From: JACPYM01 sp031423495
Lineage (GTDB): Bacteria; Acidobacteriota; Blastocatellia; RBC074
DNA length: 64,000 nucleotides
NCBI GenBank assembly: GCA_031423495.1
Contig: JANPFP010000137.1
Coordinates: forward strand, 1 to 64,000
Reading direction: 5' to 3'
Position numbers and translations under genes: made by a program. The notes below the pieces were generated by a model. It saw only the letters and a program-made list of their open reading frames with translations, had not been told where the DNA came from and ran no database searches. Shown here in pieces: positions 53,329 through 62,635 of this stretch (the first letter of the stretch is position 1; each line of letters starts with the position of its first letter).

Positions 53329-54226
53329 AATTCTCAAGACTCAGGGTCGCAGGTTTATTTTTCCAGAAATCGCGCAAGCGACGCATCTGCCATTCGCGCA
53401 TAAAACGCTGCACTGGCGCGTCAACCAGACACGATTCGCCTTGCATCCAGGCTTTGAGATAGCCATAGATCACAAAAAGGCTGCCAAGGACGAAAGGCGG
53501 TTCCTGCACGTGATAAAGCGCACTTGCCAATGTCCATATCGGGTGTGCCCCCATAACATAATGCCCGCGTCCACGCCGCACACGTCCGGTGAAAACCCCT
53601 TTTTGCGATGAGCCAGTTGGACGCAGATGCTGAATCAACATCGCTTCATCTTCGAAAGTGCGCGTTTGCCAGCCGTGCATCATGGCTTTGTAACAATCCA
53701 GTCCGTCCCAGCCTGGATGGCGCGCGATGCCTCCGATCTGTTCGAAGCAAGCGCGACGCCAGCATTTCACTACCCCGAAAGTCATTTCGGGCAAGCTACT
53801 CATTCTGATCAACTCACCGTTAACCAGATCGTGTACGCGCCCCCCCGCAATGCCCAGGCGCGGATGGTAAGCAAACTTGTCGAGCAGTAACTCGAAATAA
53901 TGTGGGTCGAATTTCAAGTCGGCGTCCACCACTGACAGCAAGTCGTAATCCAACTCAGCCACGTCAGCGAAACCTTCATACATAGCGTCTACGTTGCCGC
54001 CGCCGACTTTGCGAAAGCCACGGTCAGCTCGCCGAATCACTTTGATCCACGAGTGTTCGGCGGCGGCGCGCGCAGCAATGTCCGGCGTCGCGTCAGTCGA
54101 ACCGTCATCCACAATGACCCAGCGCATTGGTTGGCGGGTTTGGGCCGTCATCGAAGCGATGGTGTTTTCGAGATAGCCAGCTTCATTGCGTGCCGCCGTC
54201 ACGACTACGTATTTTAAGGTCTGCAT
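53288..54226 (-). CDS. Glycosyltransferase family 2
   Basis: 312 residues from ATG 54226, which has GAGG 9 nt upstream (the ATG at 54235 lies on that RBS). Motifs VVVTAARNEAGYLENTI, VIVDDGSTDAT, SVVDADLKFDPHYF (DAD), MLIQHLRPTGSSQKGVFTGR, REWQMRRLRDF at the C-terminus. Clear paralogue of 51328-52197. Together they suggest a duplicated pair of transferases adding two residues of the repeat unit. Confidence 0.9.
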   Translation of the reverse strand: MQTLKYVVVTAARNEAGYLENTIASMTAQTRQPMRWVIVDDGSTDATPDIAARAAAEHSWIKVIRRADRGFRKVGGGNVDAMYEGFADVAELDYDLLSVVDADLKFDPHYFELLLDKFAYHPRLGIAGGRVHDLVNGELIRMSSLPEMTFGVVKCWRRACFEQIGGIARHPGWDGLDCYKAMMHGWQTRTFEDEAMLIQHLRPTGSSQKGVFTGRVRRGRGHYVMGAHPIWTLASALYHVQEPPFVLGSLFVIYGYLKAWMQGESCLVDAPVQRFMREWQMRRLRDFWKNKPATLSLENYAPPHSQATGRQP

Positions 54227-54299
54227 AGACTTCATCCTCTTCAGAAAAAATGAGAACTTACCTCAATCGGTACATCAGTCAAAAAAAATCGGCAAAAAA

Positions 54300-55331
54300 T
54301 TAGGACGCAGCTTCATTGAAACTGGTCGTTACCGGGTTGGATTCCAAGCGTTCTCCGCCGTGCAGGCGAAAATCAACGTATTGCATAAATTGCGTCTGCT
54401 GAAATAGCTGTGGCATCCACAGCCGCAAACAAGCGCGGGTATAACCCACCGCAAAATCGAAAGCACAGCGACTGTTCAACGCCGCCTGACGATCATCGCG
54501 CCATTGCGCCCAACACCACGGCAATGTTGCGCGGCCTGCGGCATGAAACCAAAAAGCGACCAGTTGCAGCAGCACATAAACATTCCCGCCCGCTTGATGA
54601 TAAAGCCGCACGGCAGCGACTCCGCTTTTGTGCGCCGCCCAGCGCAAATAATCAGGACTCAAACGCGCGGCAGGTATCACGTGCCACACCAAAGCTGCCG
54701 GACTATGCCGCAAGGCGAATCCCGCCATCTGCGCCCGGTGAAAAAAATCCGTGTCTTCGCCGCCTTCGCGCAAAGCAAGGTCGAAAACGCCGATCTCGGC
54801 TAAGATCGTTTTATGAATCAGCGCATTGCCGGTATTCGGCAATTCCCAGCCGCCGTATTCCGCTATCGGTCGCGTTATGCCGTGTTCACCCAACAACCCG
54901 CGCACGCGCTCCCCCAGAACAAGAGGTGCATCCGCAGGCATCCTCAAGGCTCTGGTTCCGCCGACACAAGGCACGGAATGTAGCTCCGCCGTCGCCAACA
55001 AAGTTGCCAGCCAGTCAGGCTCGGCAAGCTGATCGTCATCAAAGAACGCAATCCATTCTCCTTGCGCGTGCCGCACGCCGAAGTTGCGCGCATCCGCCAC
55101 GCCTCCGCCTTCTTTGTATAAGTAGCGCACCAATGAATGAGCCTGCTGCATGGCGATGGCGACCTGTTTGGTTTCATCGGTCGAGCCGTCATCCACAATC
55201 AAAATCTCGTATGCGAACCTTCCGCCGGTCTCTTGTTTGACGAGACTTTCCAGCGCCGTCACCAACGGCGCGGCGCGGTTGCAGGTGCAAAGGACGATTG
55301 TGACATCAGGTTTTTCGTAGGGCGCTTTCAT
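54300..55331 (-). CDS. Glycosyltransferase family 2
   Basis: 343 residues. TIVLCTCNRAAPLVTALESL, ILIVDDGSTDET, FFDDDQLAEPDWLATLL (DDD metal motif), GGEDTDFFHRAQMAGFALRHSP. Start ATG overlaps the stop of the previous gene (ATGA). It shares DDDQLAE(P/S)DWL and the whole layout with 55328-56353, its paralogue. Confidence 0.92.
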   Translation of the reverse strand: MKAPYEKPDVTIVLCTCNRAAPLVTALESLVKQETGGRFAYEILIVDDGSTDETKQVAIAMQQAHSLVRYLYKEGGGVADARNFGVRHAQGEWIAFFDDDQLAEPDWLATLLATAELHSVPCVGGTRALRMPADAPLVLGERVRGLLGEHGITRPIAEYGGWELPNTGNALIHKTILAEIGVFDLALREGGEDTDFFHRAQMAGFALRHSPAALVWHVIPAARLSPDYLRWAAHKSGVAAVRLYHQAGGNVYVLLQLVAFWFHAAGRATLPWCWAQWRDDRQAALNSRCAFDFAVGYTRACLRLWMPQLFQQTQFMQYVDFRLHGGERLESNPVTTSFNEAAS

Positions 55332-56353
55332 AAATCTCTTGGGGGTGCTTCACCGGCATTAGACAGAATACTTGATAAGGGCGCTCGTTCGCCGCCGTGG
55401 CTGCGAAAATCCATCTGAGCCAAAAACTTCTCTTGCCGAAACCAGTGCGGCCATAACAAATGCAAGCTGCCGCGCCAATAGCCGCGCGTAAAACTCATCG
55501 TGCAAAGACAATCCAGCCTCGCTGCACCATTGCGCGTGAGCCAAGCCCACGCTCGCCATGGCAGATCGCGCAGTACGGTCACGGCGATGCGTTTGAATAT
55601 ATTGCCGAACCAATGCGTCATGGCTTTTTGCTGATCAATACGGGCGGCGGCAACTCCGCGCCTCGTACTAACCCAGCTTAAAAACTTCGGCGTGATGCGA
55701 TCAGCCGGAATGAGATGTTGCATGCGCGCCGTCGGCGTGAACCAAAGCGTATGCCCCTGTCGTCTCACGCGGTGAAAGAATTCCGTATCCGCTCCGCCTT
55801 CATTCATCCTAGTATCAAATCCCTGTCCTTTGGCAAACAAGCTGGTATGCAACAGAACGTTGCCAGTGCCCGGCGCTTCAGGCGCAAGATAAGGTCCCGC
55901 TAGGCGCCCTTGCCCGCGCTCACCTAAAGCGCGTCGCGCTTGCTGGCCGAGTGCGGGAGCAGAGTCGGGTAAAGACAATCCGCAAACCCCTCCCACACAA
56001 ACCGCCTGGTGCGCTTGGGCAAAATTGAATAAGTTCATCAGCCAATCAGACTCGGCAAGTTGATCGTCATCGAAAAAAGCGATCCATTCGCCCGCCGCAT
56101 GGCGCACGCCGAAATTGCGCGCGTCAGCAACCCCGCCGCCGGGCTTGTATTCATATCGCAAGTTGGCGGCACCGTAAGTCGCCTTGATTAATGCGACAAC
56201 CGCAGCAGTGTCATCTGTCGAGCCGTCGTCCACCACTAACACTTCATAGGTAAAAAGTTCCTGTGTAAGTTGCTTCAACAAACTCGGCAATGATTGCGCC
56301 AATAGGTGCGCACGATCACAAGTACACAAAACAATGCTCACATCCGGTTTCAT
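55328..56353 (-). CDS. Glycosyltransferase family 2
   Basis: 341 residues from ATG 56353; GGAG 6 nt upstream, and the ATG overlaps the ligase stop (ATGA). SIVLCTCDRAHLLAQSLPSL, VLVVDDGSTDDT, FFDDDQLAESDWL, GGADTEFFHRVRRQGHTLWF. Paralogue of 54300-55331; the pair arose by duplication. Confidence 0.92.
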   Translation of the reverse strand: MKPDVSIVLCTCDRAHLLAQSLPSLLKQLTQELFTYEVLVVDDGSTDDTAAVVALIKATYGAANLRYEYKPGGGVADARNFGVRHAAGEWIAFFDDDQLAESDWLMNLFNFAQAHQAVCVGGVCGLSLPDSAPALGQQARRALGERGQGRLAGPYLAPEAPGTGNVLLHTSLFAKGQGFDTRMNEGGADTEFFHRVRRQGHTLWFTPTARMQHLIPADRITPKFLSWVSTRRGVAAARIDQQKAMTHWFGNIFKRIAVTVLRDLPWRAWAWLTRNGAARLDCLCTMSFTRGYWRGSLHLLWPHWFRQEKFLAQMDFRSHGGERAPLSSILSNAGEAPPRDL

Positions 56354-57720
56354 TGTTGACTCCATTTATGAGAAAGCGGGGGAACTGGAAAAGGGGAAAG
56401 TGATTCGGCAATTTCAGGAAACTGTTCTTCGGCCTCCACAAACGCGAAGCGCATCAGCAATACGTTGCAAACAAAGGAGGGGAAAACGGGGTACATATAA
56501 ACTTTCTCGGTAATCATCGCTAAGCACAGCCAGACCAACAGCAAAAAAGCGTATAAACAACCCAGATCACGACTAAGCCACCACGCTTTCGCGCTTCGGT
56601 GCAAATAAGTCGCCAGCACGATGAGATAAAGCAGCAATCCGATCACGCCGGTACTCAACAACATTTCCAGATAGCCATTATGACTGTGCGGGACGTCCCA
56701 GCCTTGATGTTTCGAGATCGTATAAATGTGTTTAGGCGTCCAAAAAGAATCATAGCCATAACCCAGCAACGGACGCTGTTCGACATATTCGAGGCACTCT
56801 TTCCACAACGGCAGCCGATTGCTCAAAGAACCGGCAGTTCCCTCTCCCTCACGGCCCAGCAAAACGGTGCTTTCAAGTTTGCCGACGATGTTGTCGTTGT
56901 AAATGATGCCAAGTATGCAAAGCAGCATCCCCAATCCGATCACGGTAATGACCGTCCGCTTCAAGTCGGTGCTGGCTGCCCAGAGGCACAGCAGCACGAC
57001 ACAAGCCGTCAGAAAAGCCGTACGCGATTTGGTCAACAACAATGCTCCCACACATAACAACATCAGCAACAGAAAGCCGTAAGCTTTCCAACGCCGTTCA
57101 GTCAGATGGGCCAGCGTAAATAAGGTAATGGCTCCAATCGCGCAATAAGCGCCCATCGCATTGGGATGCAAGACGCCGGCAAATTGATAAACCGCGTAAG
57201 GCGGATTGACCAGAAAAGTGCCGTGAAAAAACTCTGCGGTAAACCCTAAGACGACGACTGCCGCGCCAGTCAACCCGACGAAGGTCATGAACTCTTTGAG
57301 TGAAAAACGTACGGCCATGCCTGCCGCGCTGATAAGCAGCAAAAAAAACACCGTCAGCTTGCGAGCCGTCAAAGCGATATCTTCTGCCCAGAGCAAGCTC
57401 AATAAAGCGACCAGCAATAAAGCAGCCAGGCTGGCACCCAGCAATCCATTCAACCGCAATCGGCGGATGCGCCAGTTGGTCAGGCAATACAACCCGTATG
57501 CCGCCAAAATAGGCACGGCGACACGGCGTCCCAAACTACCCTCAGCGGCGTTTTCCACTTGGGCATCCAGGTCAGACTGACGAGTCGTAAAGTCCCATTC
57601 GTAAGGCGTGGCAAAGGCAAACACCAGAAATAAAAAGATAAAGATGCGCCACGGTGCCCGACGCGCTTCAGGCTCACCTACCCATTTACCAGAATGTAAG
57701 ACAGGGTTAAGAGTATTCAA
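56350..57720 (-). CDS. O-antigen ligase / Wzy-type polymerase
   Basis: 456 residues from TTG 57720; GGAGG is 7 nt upstream and TTG overlaps the flippase stop. About 10-11 membrane helices. A periplasmic loop region (QFAGVLHPNAMGAYCAI, LTKSRTAFLTACVV) and the conserved HSHNGYLEMLLSTGVIG are Wzy_C/RfaL hallmarks. In this operon it is either the polymerase of the EPS repeat or the ligase. A longer start at 57798 would extend far into the flippase gene and is unlikely. Confidence 0.88.
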   Translation of the reverse strand: MNTLNPVLHSGKWVGEPEARRAPWRIFIFLFLVFAFATPYEWDFTTRQSDLDAQVENAAEGSLGRRVAVPILAAYGLYCLTNWRIRRLRLNGLLGASLAALLLVALLSLLWAEDIALTARKLTVFFLLLISAAGMAVRFSLKEFMTFVGLTGAAVVVLGFTAEFFHGTFLVNPPYAVYQFAGVLHPNAMGAYCAIGAITLFTLAHLTERRWKAYGFLLLMLLCVGALLLTKSRTAFLTACVVLLCLWAASTDLKRTVITVIGLGMLLCILGIIYNDNIVGKLESTVLLGREGEGTAGSLSNRLPLWKECLEYVEQRPLLGYGYDSFWTPKHIYTISKHQGWDVPHSHNGYLEMLLSTGVIGLLLYLIVLATYLHRSAKAWWLSRDLGCLYAFLLLVWLCLAMITEKVYMYPVFPSFVCNVLLMRFAFVEAEEQFPEIAESLSPFPVPPLSHKWSQQ

Positions 57721-59066
57721 GCTGCCGCCTCCATTTCCTGTTTGACCTGACGCTTGAAAGCGAAGTGCCGCAAGACAGCCGTCACCGAGGTCGCACACAA
57801 CAATCCGCCAGCCGCGCCCGTCACACCCAAATGTTTAACCAGCAACCAGCCCAATAGCAAAGTGACGACCAGTCCAACGAGATTGATCTGAAAATTAACG
57901 GCAGGCCGTTTCATCACGCTGAGCGCATAAGACTGACTGGTCATCAATGCACAAACAAAGATATTCGCGGCCAGCAACGCCACCAGCAGTTGCAATCCGT
58001 CATATTGCGCGCCGTAAAGCCAACGCACAAAAAATCCGCCGCCCACCATTGCAATAAAACTGAGTACGCCAGTCACAGCACTCAGAAAGAGTGTGGTTTG
58101 CCGGACGACCTGACGCAATTCCGCCACGCCGCCTTGCGCCCAGGCATGTGCCAGACGCGGCCCTAAATAATTTTGTACGCTGATCATCAGGGCACGAATG
58201 AAATTGGTCACGCCTTCACCCGCTGCGTAAACGCCTGTGGCTGCCGCACCGTGAAAAAAACTGAGCGTCCACGGAAAGAACTGATTGCCCGCCAGCAAAG
58301 CCAAATTGCCGCCCAGCAACCATTTGCCCAAGGTAAAGCTATGACGAAAATCTGCCATCACCTGACCACGCGCCAGCGCAAATTCATGCCGCGCACCGAT
58401 CAGCCAACACAATGCTGCTCCGCCATTGGCTGCCGCGATCACCCAATAAGCACGCGACAAACTCAACGTATGGGTGAAGGCCAACGCCAGCAGTCCGCCA
58501 ACCTGCAACAAGGTGACCAAGCTATCTAATAACAGCACCTTCATCGTCTGAAAATTAGCGAAACAATGGCGGCGCGTATATTCCTGAAATGACAGCCAGG
58601 CCGCGACGCAGGCCAGCGGCAATAAAGCGCCGCTGAAAACCGTCGGCGTTTGCACAAAGCGCCAACCCAGTGCCGCCAACACGAATAGGCCGCCGCCGAT
58701 TACGCTCAATGACAGTTGATGAATCAGCGTGCTGCCGGTGTAGCGTGCGTGCGCTTCGCCTTGCAGGCGCGGGCTGAGAAACATATAAGGCGACCAGATC
58801 AACACATTGGCGACCTCGCGCAGATAGTCTGCCAACCGCATCCCCAGAAAATAGAGGCCGAATTCATGCGCCGCGAAGGTACGGGCCAAAATGATAGCGG
58901 TGAGAAAATTTCCTGCGCTGTAAATGACCTGATCCATCAGCGTCATTGCGCCTTTGCTCGTCGCCAACGACCATAAGCGTGCGAACGAAATCTGGCTGCG
59001 CCTAACGCGCGGCAGGCCTTCGACCACTGGCAAATAAACCTTTTGCCCATTAGGCGTGGAGAACAT
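57717..59066 (-). CDS. Oligosaccharide flippase (Wzx-like)
   Basis: 449 residues from ATG 59066 (GGAGG at 8 nt; the 59090 start is weaker). About 12 helices: DQVIYSAGNFLTAIILARTF at the start, LLGGNLALLAGNQFFPWTL, GVYAAGEGVTNFIRALMI. Moves lipid-linked repeat units across the inner membrane. Overlaps the upstream GT by 17 bp. Confidence 0.9.
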   Translation of the reverse strand: MFSTPNGQKVYLPVVEGLPRVRRSQISFARLWSLATSKGAMTLMDQVIYSAGNFLTAIILARTFAAHEFGLYFLGMRLADYLREVANVLIWSPYMFLSPRLQGEAHARYTGSTLIHQLSLSVIGGGLFVLAALGWRFVQTPTVFSGALLPLACVAAWLSFQEYTRRHCFANFQTMKVLLLDSLVTLLQVGGLLALAFTHTLSLSRAYWVIAAANGGAALCWLIGARHEFALARGQVMADFRHSFTLGKWLLGGNLALLAGNQFFPWTLSFFHGAAATGVYAAGEGVTNFIRALMISVQNYLGPRLAHAWAQGGVAELRQVVRQTTLFLSAVTGVLSFIAMVGGGFFVRWLYGAQYDGLQLLVALLAANIFVCALMTSQSYALSVMKRPAVNFQINLVGLVVTLLLGWLLVKHLGVTGAAGGLLCATSVTAVLRHFAFKRQVKQEMEAAA

Positions 59067-60366
59067 GCGAAGAGCCTCCTTCCGGCGCATATAAATCGCG
59101 CTGATCTGCCTCTGCTTTAGCGAGAACCTGCTGATAAATTTGTTGCATGCGCGCTCCGTTGTTGCTCCACAAATAATACCGCGCGCGCGTGAGCGCCCCG
59201 TCAGACAGCACTGTCAGCCGCTGCCGATCTTCCGCCAATGAGACAAGCGCATCACGCAATCCTGCTACGACTTCGATGGGCGTCGTAACCGGCACCCGCA
59301 CGCCGCATTCACTGGTGACAATATCGGCGGCTCCCTGATGGGCCAGAGCGATAACGGGTACGCCACGACTGAGCGCTTCGAGCATCACGTTGCCTGAAGT
59401 GTCTCGCAAGCTCGTGAACAGAAACACATCCGCTTCATCGTATTGGCGCAGCACTTCGGCATAAGGTACGAATCCCTGCCAATAACAATGTTCGGCAATC
59501 CCCAGTCGTTCAGCCTGCGCCTGCCAACGCGCGCGCATCGGCCCCTGACCAAGAATACGCAACTCAAACCTTACACTCGACGGTAGTTGCGCCAACGCTT
59601 CCAGCAACAGGTGCAACCCCTTGAACGCTTTTAACTCGCCCGACCAAAGCAACCGTAAAGGCTGACCGGCATGGCTTTTCGGCGCAGCAACCGATTGCAC
59701 TGCCGCCAAGCCTGTTTCAAGCAACAACGCAGGCTGAACGCCCTGCGCCCGCGCAAATTCACGTTGAATTTGCGTATTGGCTGCCAGCACGGTCACGGCC
59801 TCTCGCACAGCGCGGCTGACTCGCCTGCTGCCGTTTAACTGAATGGCGTTGATCAAGCTGCGCATCGCCTCTTTGCACGCATCGCGCCAACCCAGCGTCG
59901 GCAAAAACCGGTGCGGCAAGTTTTGCGTACCGCTTACCGGCCCCCATATAAATGGCACCGGTAAACGCCACAATTCGCCCGGCTCTCGAAAACCCGTGAT
60001 GTTGACGTGGTGTACCAACGCAAACGGCAAGTCCTCATGTAATCGTAAGGCATGGCGATAAGCTGCACGGTGCCATTGCCTGATCGCCAGATAGTTATGC
60101 GCATAAAGCTTAGGCAATCGTTGCCAGCGTTGTGCCAGCGCAGGAAACTCGAAATGTAACCCTGGTGGCACACCCTCTTCAGCGATAAAACGCCGCAGAT
60201 CGGCTTCGGATTCAGGACCGCACAAAACCCAAGTGTCATAACATCTGGCGGATTCGATAGCCCTGCCCCATCCGACGCAATACTCCGACCCGCGATACGG
60301 GCTACACGCGTATGCGAGCATCAGCACGCGAGGGCGACCAGTAATTGATGAAAAAGGCTCGTGCAT
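59050..60366 (-). CDS. Glycosyltransferase family 4 (GT-B)
   Basis: 438 residues. LMLAYACSPYRGSEYCVGWG at the N-terminus is the typical GT4 start; LWSGELKAFKGLHLLLEAL and EALSRGVPVIALAHQGAADI (nucleotide-sugar site) mark the second domain. Probably adds a sugar early in repeat synthesis on the cytoplasmic side. It follows the sugar transferase gene with a 6-bp gap. Confidence 0.92.
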   Translation of the reverse strand: MHEPFSSITGRPRVLMLAYACSPYRGSEYCVGWGRAIESARCYDTWVLCGPESEADLRRFIAEEGVPPGLHFEFPALAQRWQRLPKLYAHNYLAIRQWHRAAYRHALRLHEDLPFALVHHVNITGFREPGELWRLPVPFIWGPVSGTQNLPHRFLPTLGWRDACKEAMRSLINAIQLNGSRRVSRAVREAVTVLAANTQIQREFARAQGVQPALLLETGLAAVQSVAAPKSHAGQPLRLLWSGELKAFKGLHLLLEALAQLPSSVRFELRILGQGPMRARWQAQAERLGIAEHCYWQGFVPYAEVLRQYDEADVFLFTSLRDTSGNVMLEALSRGVPVIALAHQGAADIVTSECGVRVPVTTPIEVVAGLRDALVSLAEDRQRLTVLSDGALTRARYYLWSNNGARMQQIYQQVLAKAEADQRDLYAPEGGSSHVLHA

Positions 60367-60372
60367 TTTGCC

Positions 60373-61803
60373 CTAATTGGCTCCGGTACCACGCCATACG
60401 ACGGGAAGCGTTTTCGCCAAAATCTGAAAATCCAGTTGCAGCGACCACGAATCAATATATTCAAGATCAAGCGTAACCAGGTTATTGCCATCCATCTCAT
60501 TGCGCCCACTGATTTGCCACAGACATGTCAATCCGGGTTGTACGCAAAAACGCCGCATCAACCAGGCTTCGTCGAATTGAGAGAAATCACGTAAGGGTAA
60601 AGGGCGCGGGCCAACCAATGACATTTCACCTTTCAGCACATTCAACAACTGAGGCAACTCGTCTAACGAAGTCTTTCGCAAAAAACTCCCCAAGGGCGTG
60701 ATGCGCGGGTCATCTTTCATTTTAAAAATCGGCCCCAACGCCTGATTGAATTTTTCGAGATGCATCAACTTGGCTTCAGCATCGGCAACCATCGTCCTGA
60801 ACTTATACATGCGAAAGCGTCGTTTGCCCTGCCCTAGTCGCTCTTGAATAAAGAAAACTGGACCGCGACTGGTGACTTTTATCGCCAGCGCCACCAACAA
60901 CAGCAGCGGCCCAAGCAAAAGCAGGCCACCGCAGGCACCGCAAATATCCACCGTGCGCTTAATCATATGCCGAGCATCATAGAGTACCGGTTTCATGGCA
61001 AAAACAGGTGCCCCCTCAATGCCGAGCCGCGCCTGCGCCCAGTCGAAATCAAACATATCGGAGTAAAACCGCGCTTCGACCCCTACACGCTTGCAAACTT
61101 GCAACGCTTCTTCAATTTGTGCGTATTGGGATTTAATCGGCAAAGCGATAAGCACTTCATCCACGATCTGGCTAAATAAAATATCTTCTAGTTGCTCACG
61201 CTTACCCAACAGATGGCTACGCACAAAGTCAGGAGCCTGCGGTGGCAAGTTGGAATCCACAAACCCCAGCAGTTCATATCGGGGCTGCGGCATAGCGCAG
61301 AGTTTTTCATACAAGTGGTAAGCCCGTTCGCTGCTTCCGACAATCAGTAACTTGCGCACCTCACTCCCGTTCTGTACGAAAGGATGCGTCAGCGCGAAAA
61401 TAATCAAGCGAACCAACCCGGAAAATAGGATCGTTCCCAGCCAAAACCAGACTACATGCGATTCACGAAAAGCCTTGGTATTGTTCAATAACGGATAAAT
61501 GGCTACGACCAAACTGCCCACGGCGCAGGCTTTTACCAGCCGAGCAAATTTATTGTGCCAGCTAACGGCTTCATCTATTTCATATAAGCCGAACCAGTGG
61601 AAGATTTTCGGCCATAGGTATGCGAGCACGCCTAACTTAAGGAAGTTAGTGGTTTTTACCCGTAAGGCAAGAAATCCTTCCACGCCTTGCGGCATGTAGG
61701 CATGGTTAACCCACAAAAACACTGCGAACAGAACAGTTAAAGCAATTAATACGTCGAGTGTACGTACAAATCCATAAATTCGAGCAGTGTGTGTTTGCTC
61801 CAT
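60373..61803 (-). CDS. Polyprenyl-phosphate sugar phosphotransferase (initiating transferase)
   Basis: 476 residues from ATG 61803 (AGAGGAG, good spacing). Four N-terminal helices and a Rossmann-like domain (LLIVGSSERAYHLYEKL), then the Bac_transf domain (about 285-475): KRTVDICGACGGLLLLGPLL, FFIQERLGQGKRRFRMYKF, LGSFLRKTSLDELPQLLNVL, MSLVGPRP, CVQPGLTCLWQISGRNE. Transfers the first sugar phosphate to undecaprenyl phosphate, starting EPS synthesis (WcaJ/EpsB-like). Confidence 0.93.
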   Translation of the reverse strand: MEQTHTARIYGFVRTLDVLIALTVLFAVFLWVNHAYMPQGVEGFLALRVKTTNFLKLGVLAYLWPKIFHWFGLYEIDEAVSWHNKFARLVKACAVGSLVVAIYPLLNNTKAFRESHVVWFWLGTILFSGLVRLIIFALTHPFVQNGSEVRKLLIVGSSERAYHLYEKLCAMPQPRYELLGFVDSNLPPQAPDFVRSHLLGKREQLEDILFSQIVDEVLIALPIKSQYAQIEEALQVCKRVGVEARFYSDMFDFDWAQARLGIEGAPVFAMKPVLYDARHMIKRTVDICGACGGLLLLGPLLLLVALAIKVTSRGPVFFIQERLGQGKRRFRMYKFRTMVADAEAKLMHLEKFNQALGPIFKMKDDPRITPLGSFLRKTSLDELPQLLNVLKGEMSLVGPRPLPLRDFSQFDEAWLMRRFCVQPGLTCLWQISGRNEMDGNNLVTLDLEYIDSWSLQLDFQILAKTLPVVWRGTGAN

Positions 61804-61910
61804 AATTCTCCTCTTGAGGTTAGGAAGGAGGGCTGCCGGTTTGCGTAAGTATAGTGGCAAACAGGCAAGCGTTTATCCTGAAACAGTAAATTCAAATTCG
61901 GCTATTTCCG

Positions 61911-62585
61911 TCAACGACGTAACAGCAAATTCAGGGGCGACAACAAGCTAGACAGGCGCACGACACGTTCAATTTTACTGATACGGTTTTGCGGAATATA
62001 TAGTAAATCTCCTGGACGCAACGTCAGGTCTTCAGTCAACGTACGTTTGCTCATATTTTCTTTCACATCAATCTCTTTAGCTTCTGCCCATTCGTCATCC
62101 ACTTTACGAAACAGCACGACTTGCGAGTGTTTGGCCGTATCCTTGAATCCGCCCGCGACCGCTAACGCTTCAACCACAGTCAACTTGCCATGCAATTCAA
62201 CCCGTCCCGGCTTATCCACTTCGCCAAAAACCGTAACAAAGGGAGTAACAAATTCTTTGAGCTTCAGATTGATTTCAGGGTCTTTCAGCCGAACTTTGGC
62301 TTTTTCAAAAATCAAGGCGCGCGCTTGTTCAAGATTTAATCCGCCGAACCGAATATCGCCCAGTAACGGCAAGGTAACATATCCGTCAGGCTGGATCGTC
62401 ACCAAGTCATTAAATTCCGGCGTGTAACGATATTGCACTTCAAGTATATCGCCAGCTTGTAAGCGATACCGTTCGGCGGTTTTTAGCACAGGCCGCTCTT
62501 GCGCACTCGCCACCAACGTGCATCCAGCTATCAAAAAAATAAAAGATAAGAGGTTTTTTTTCGTTAAAAATGTCATTTTCGTCAT
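61911..62585 (-). CDS. Polysaccharide export protein (Wza-like)
   Basis: 224 residues from ATG 62585, taken because a signal peptide starts there (LLSFIFLIAGCTLVASA); ATG 62576 and 62645 are alternatives, the last overlapping the kinase-like gene stop. A lipobox-like IAGC could make it a lipoprotein. Poly_export domain YRLQAGDILEVQYRY and a SLBB domain VTVFGEVDKPGRVELHG. The C-terminus lacks the long alpha-barrel end of E. coli Wza, and ends at SSLLSPLNLLLRR, so it is a short outer-membrane export protein. Confidence 0.9.
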   Translation of the reverse strand: MTKMTFLTKKNLLSFIFLIAGCTLVASAQERPVLKTAERYRLQAGDILEVQYRYTPEFNDLVTIQPDGYVTLPLLGDIRFGGLNLEQARALIFEKAKVRLKDPEINLKLKEFVTPFVTVFGEVDKPGRVELHGKLTVVEALAVAGGFKDTAKHSQVVLFRKVDDEWAEAKEIDVKENMSKRTLTEDLTLRPGDLLYIPQNRISKIERVVRLSSLLSPLNLLLRR

Positions 62586-62635
62586 ATTGGACAGAGGCAA
62601 TAAAGTCCGTGGCAATTTTGCATTAAACCTAGCGA

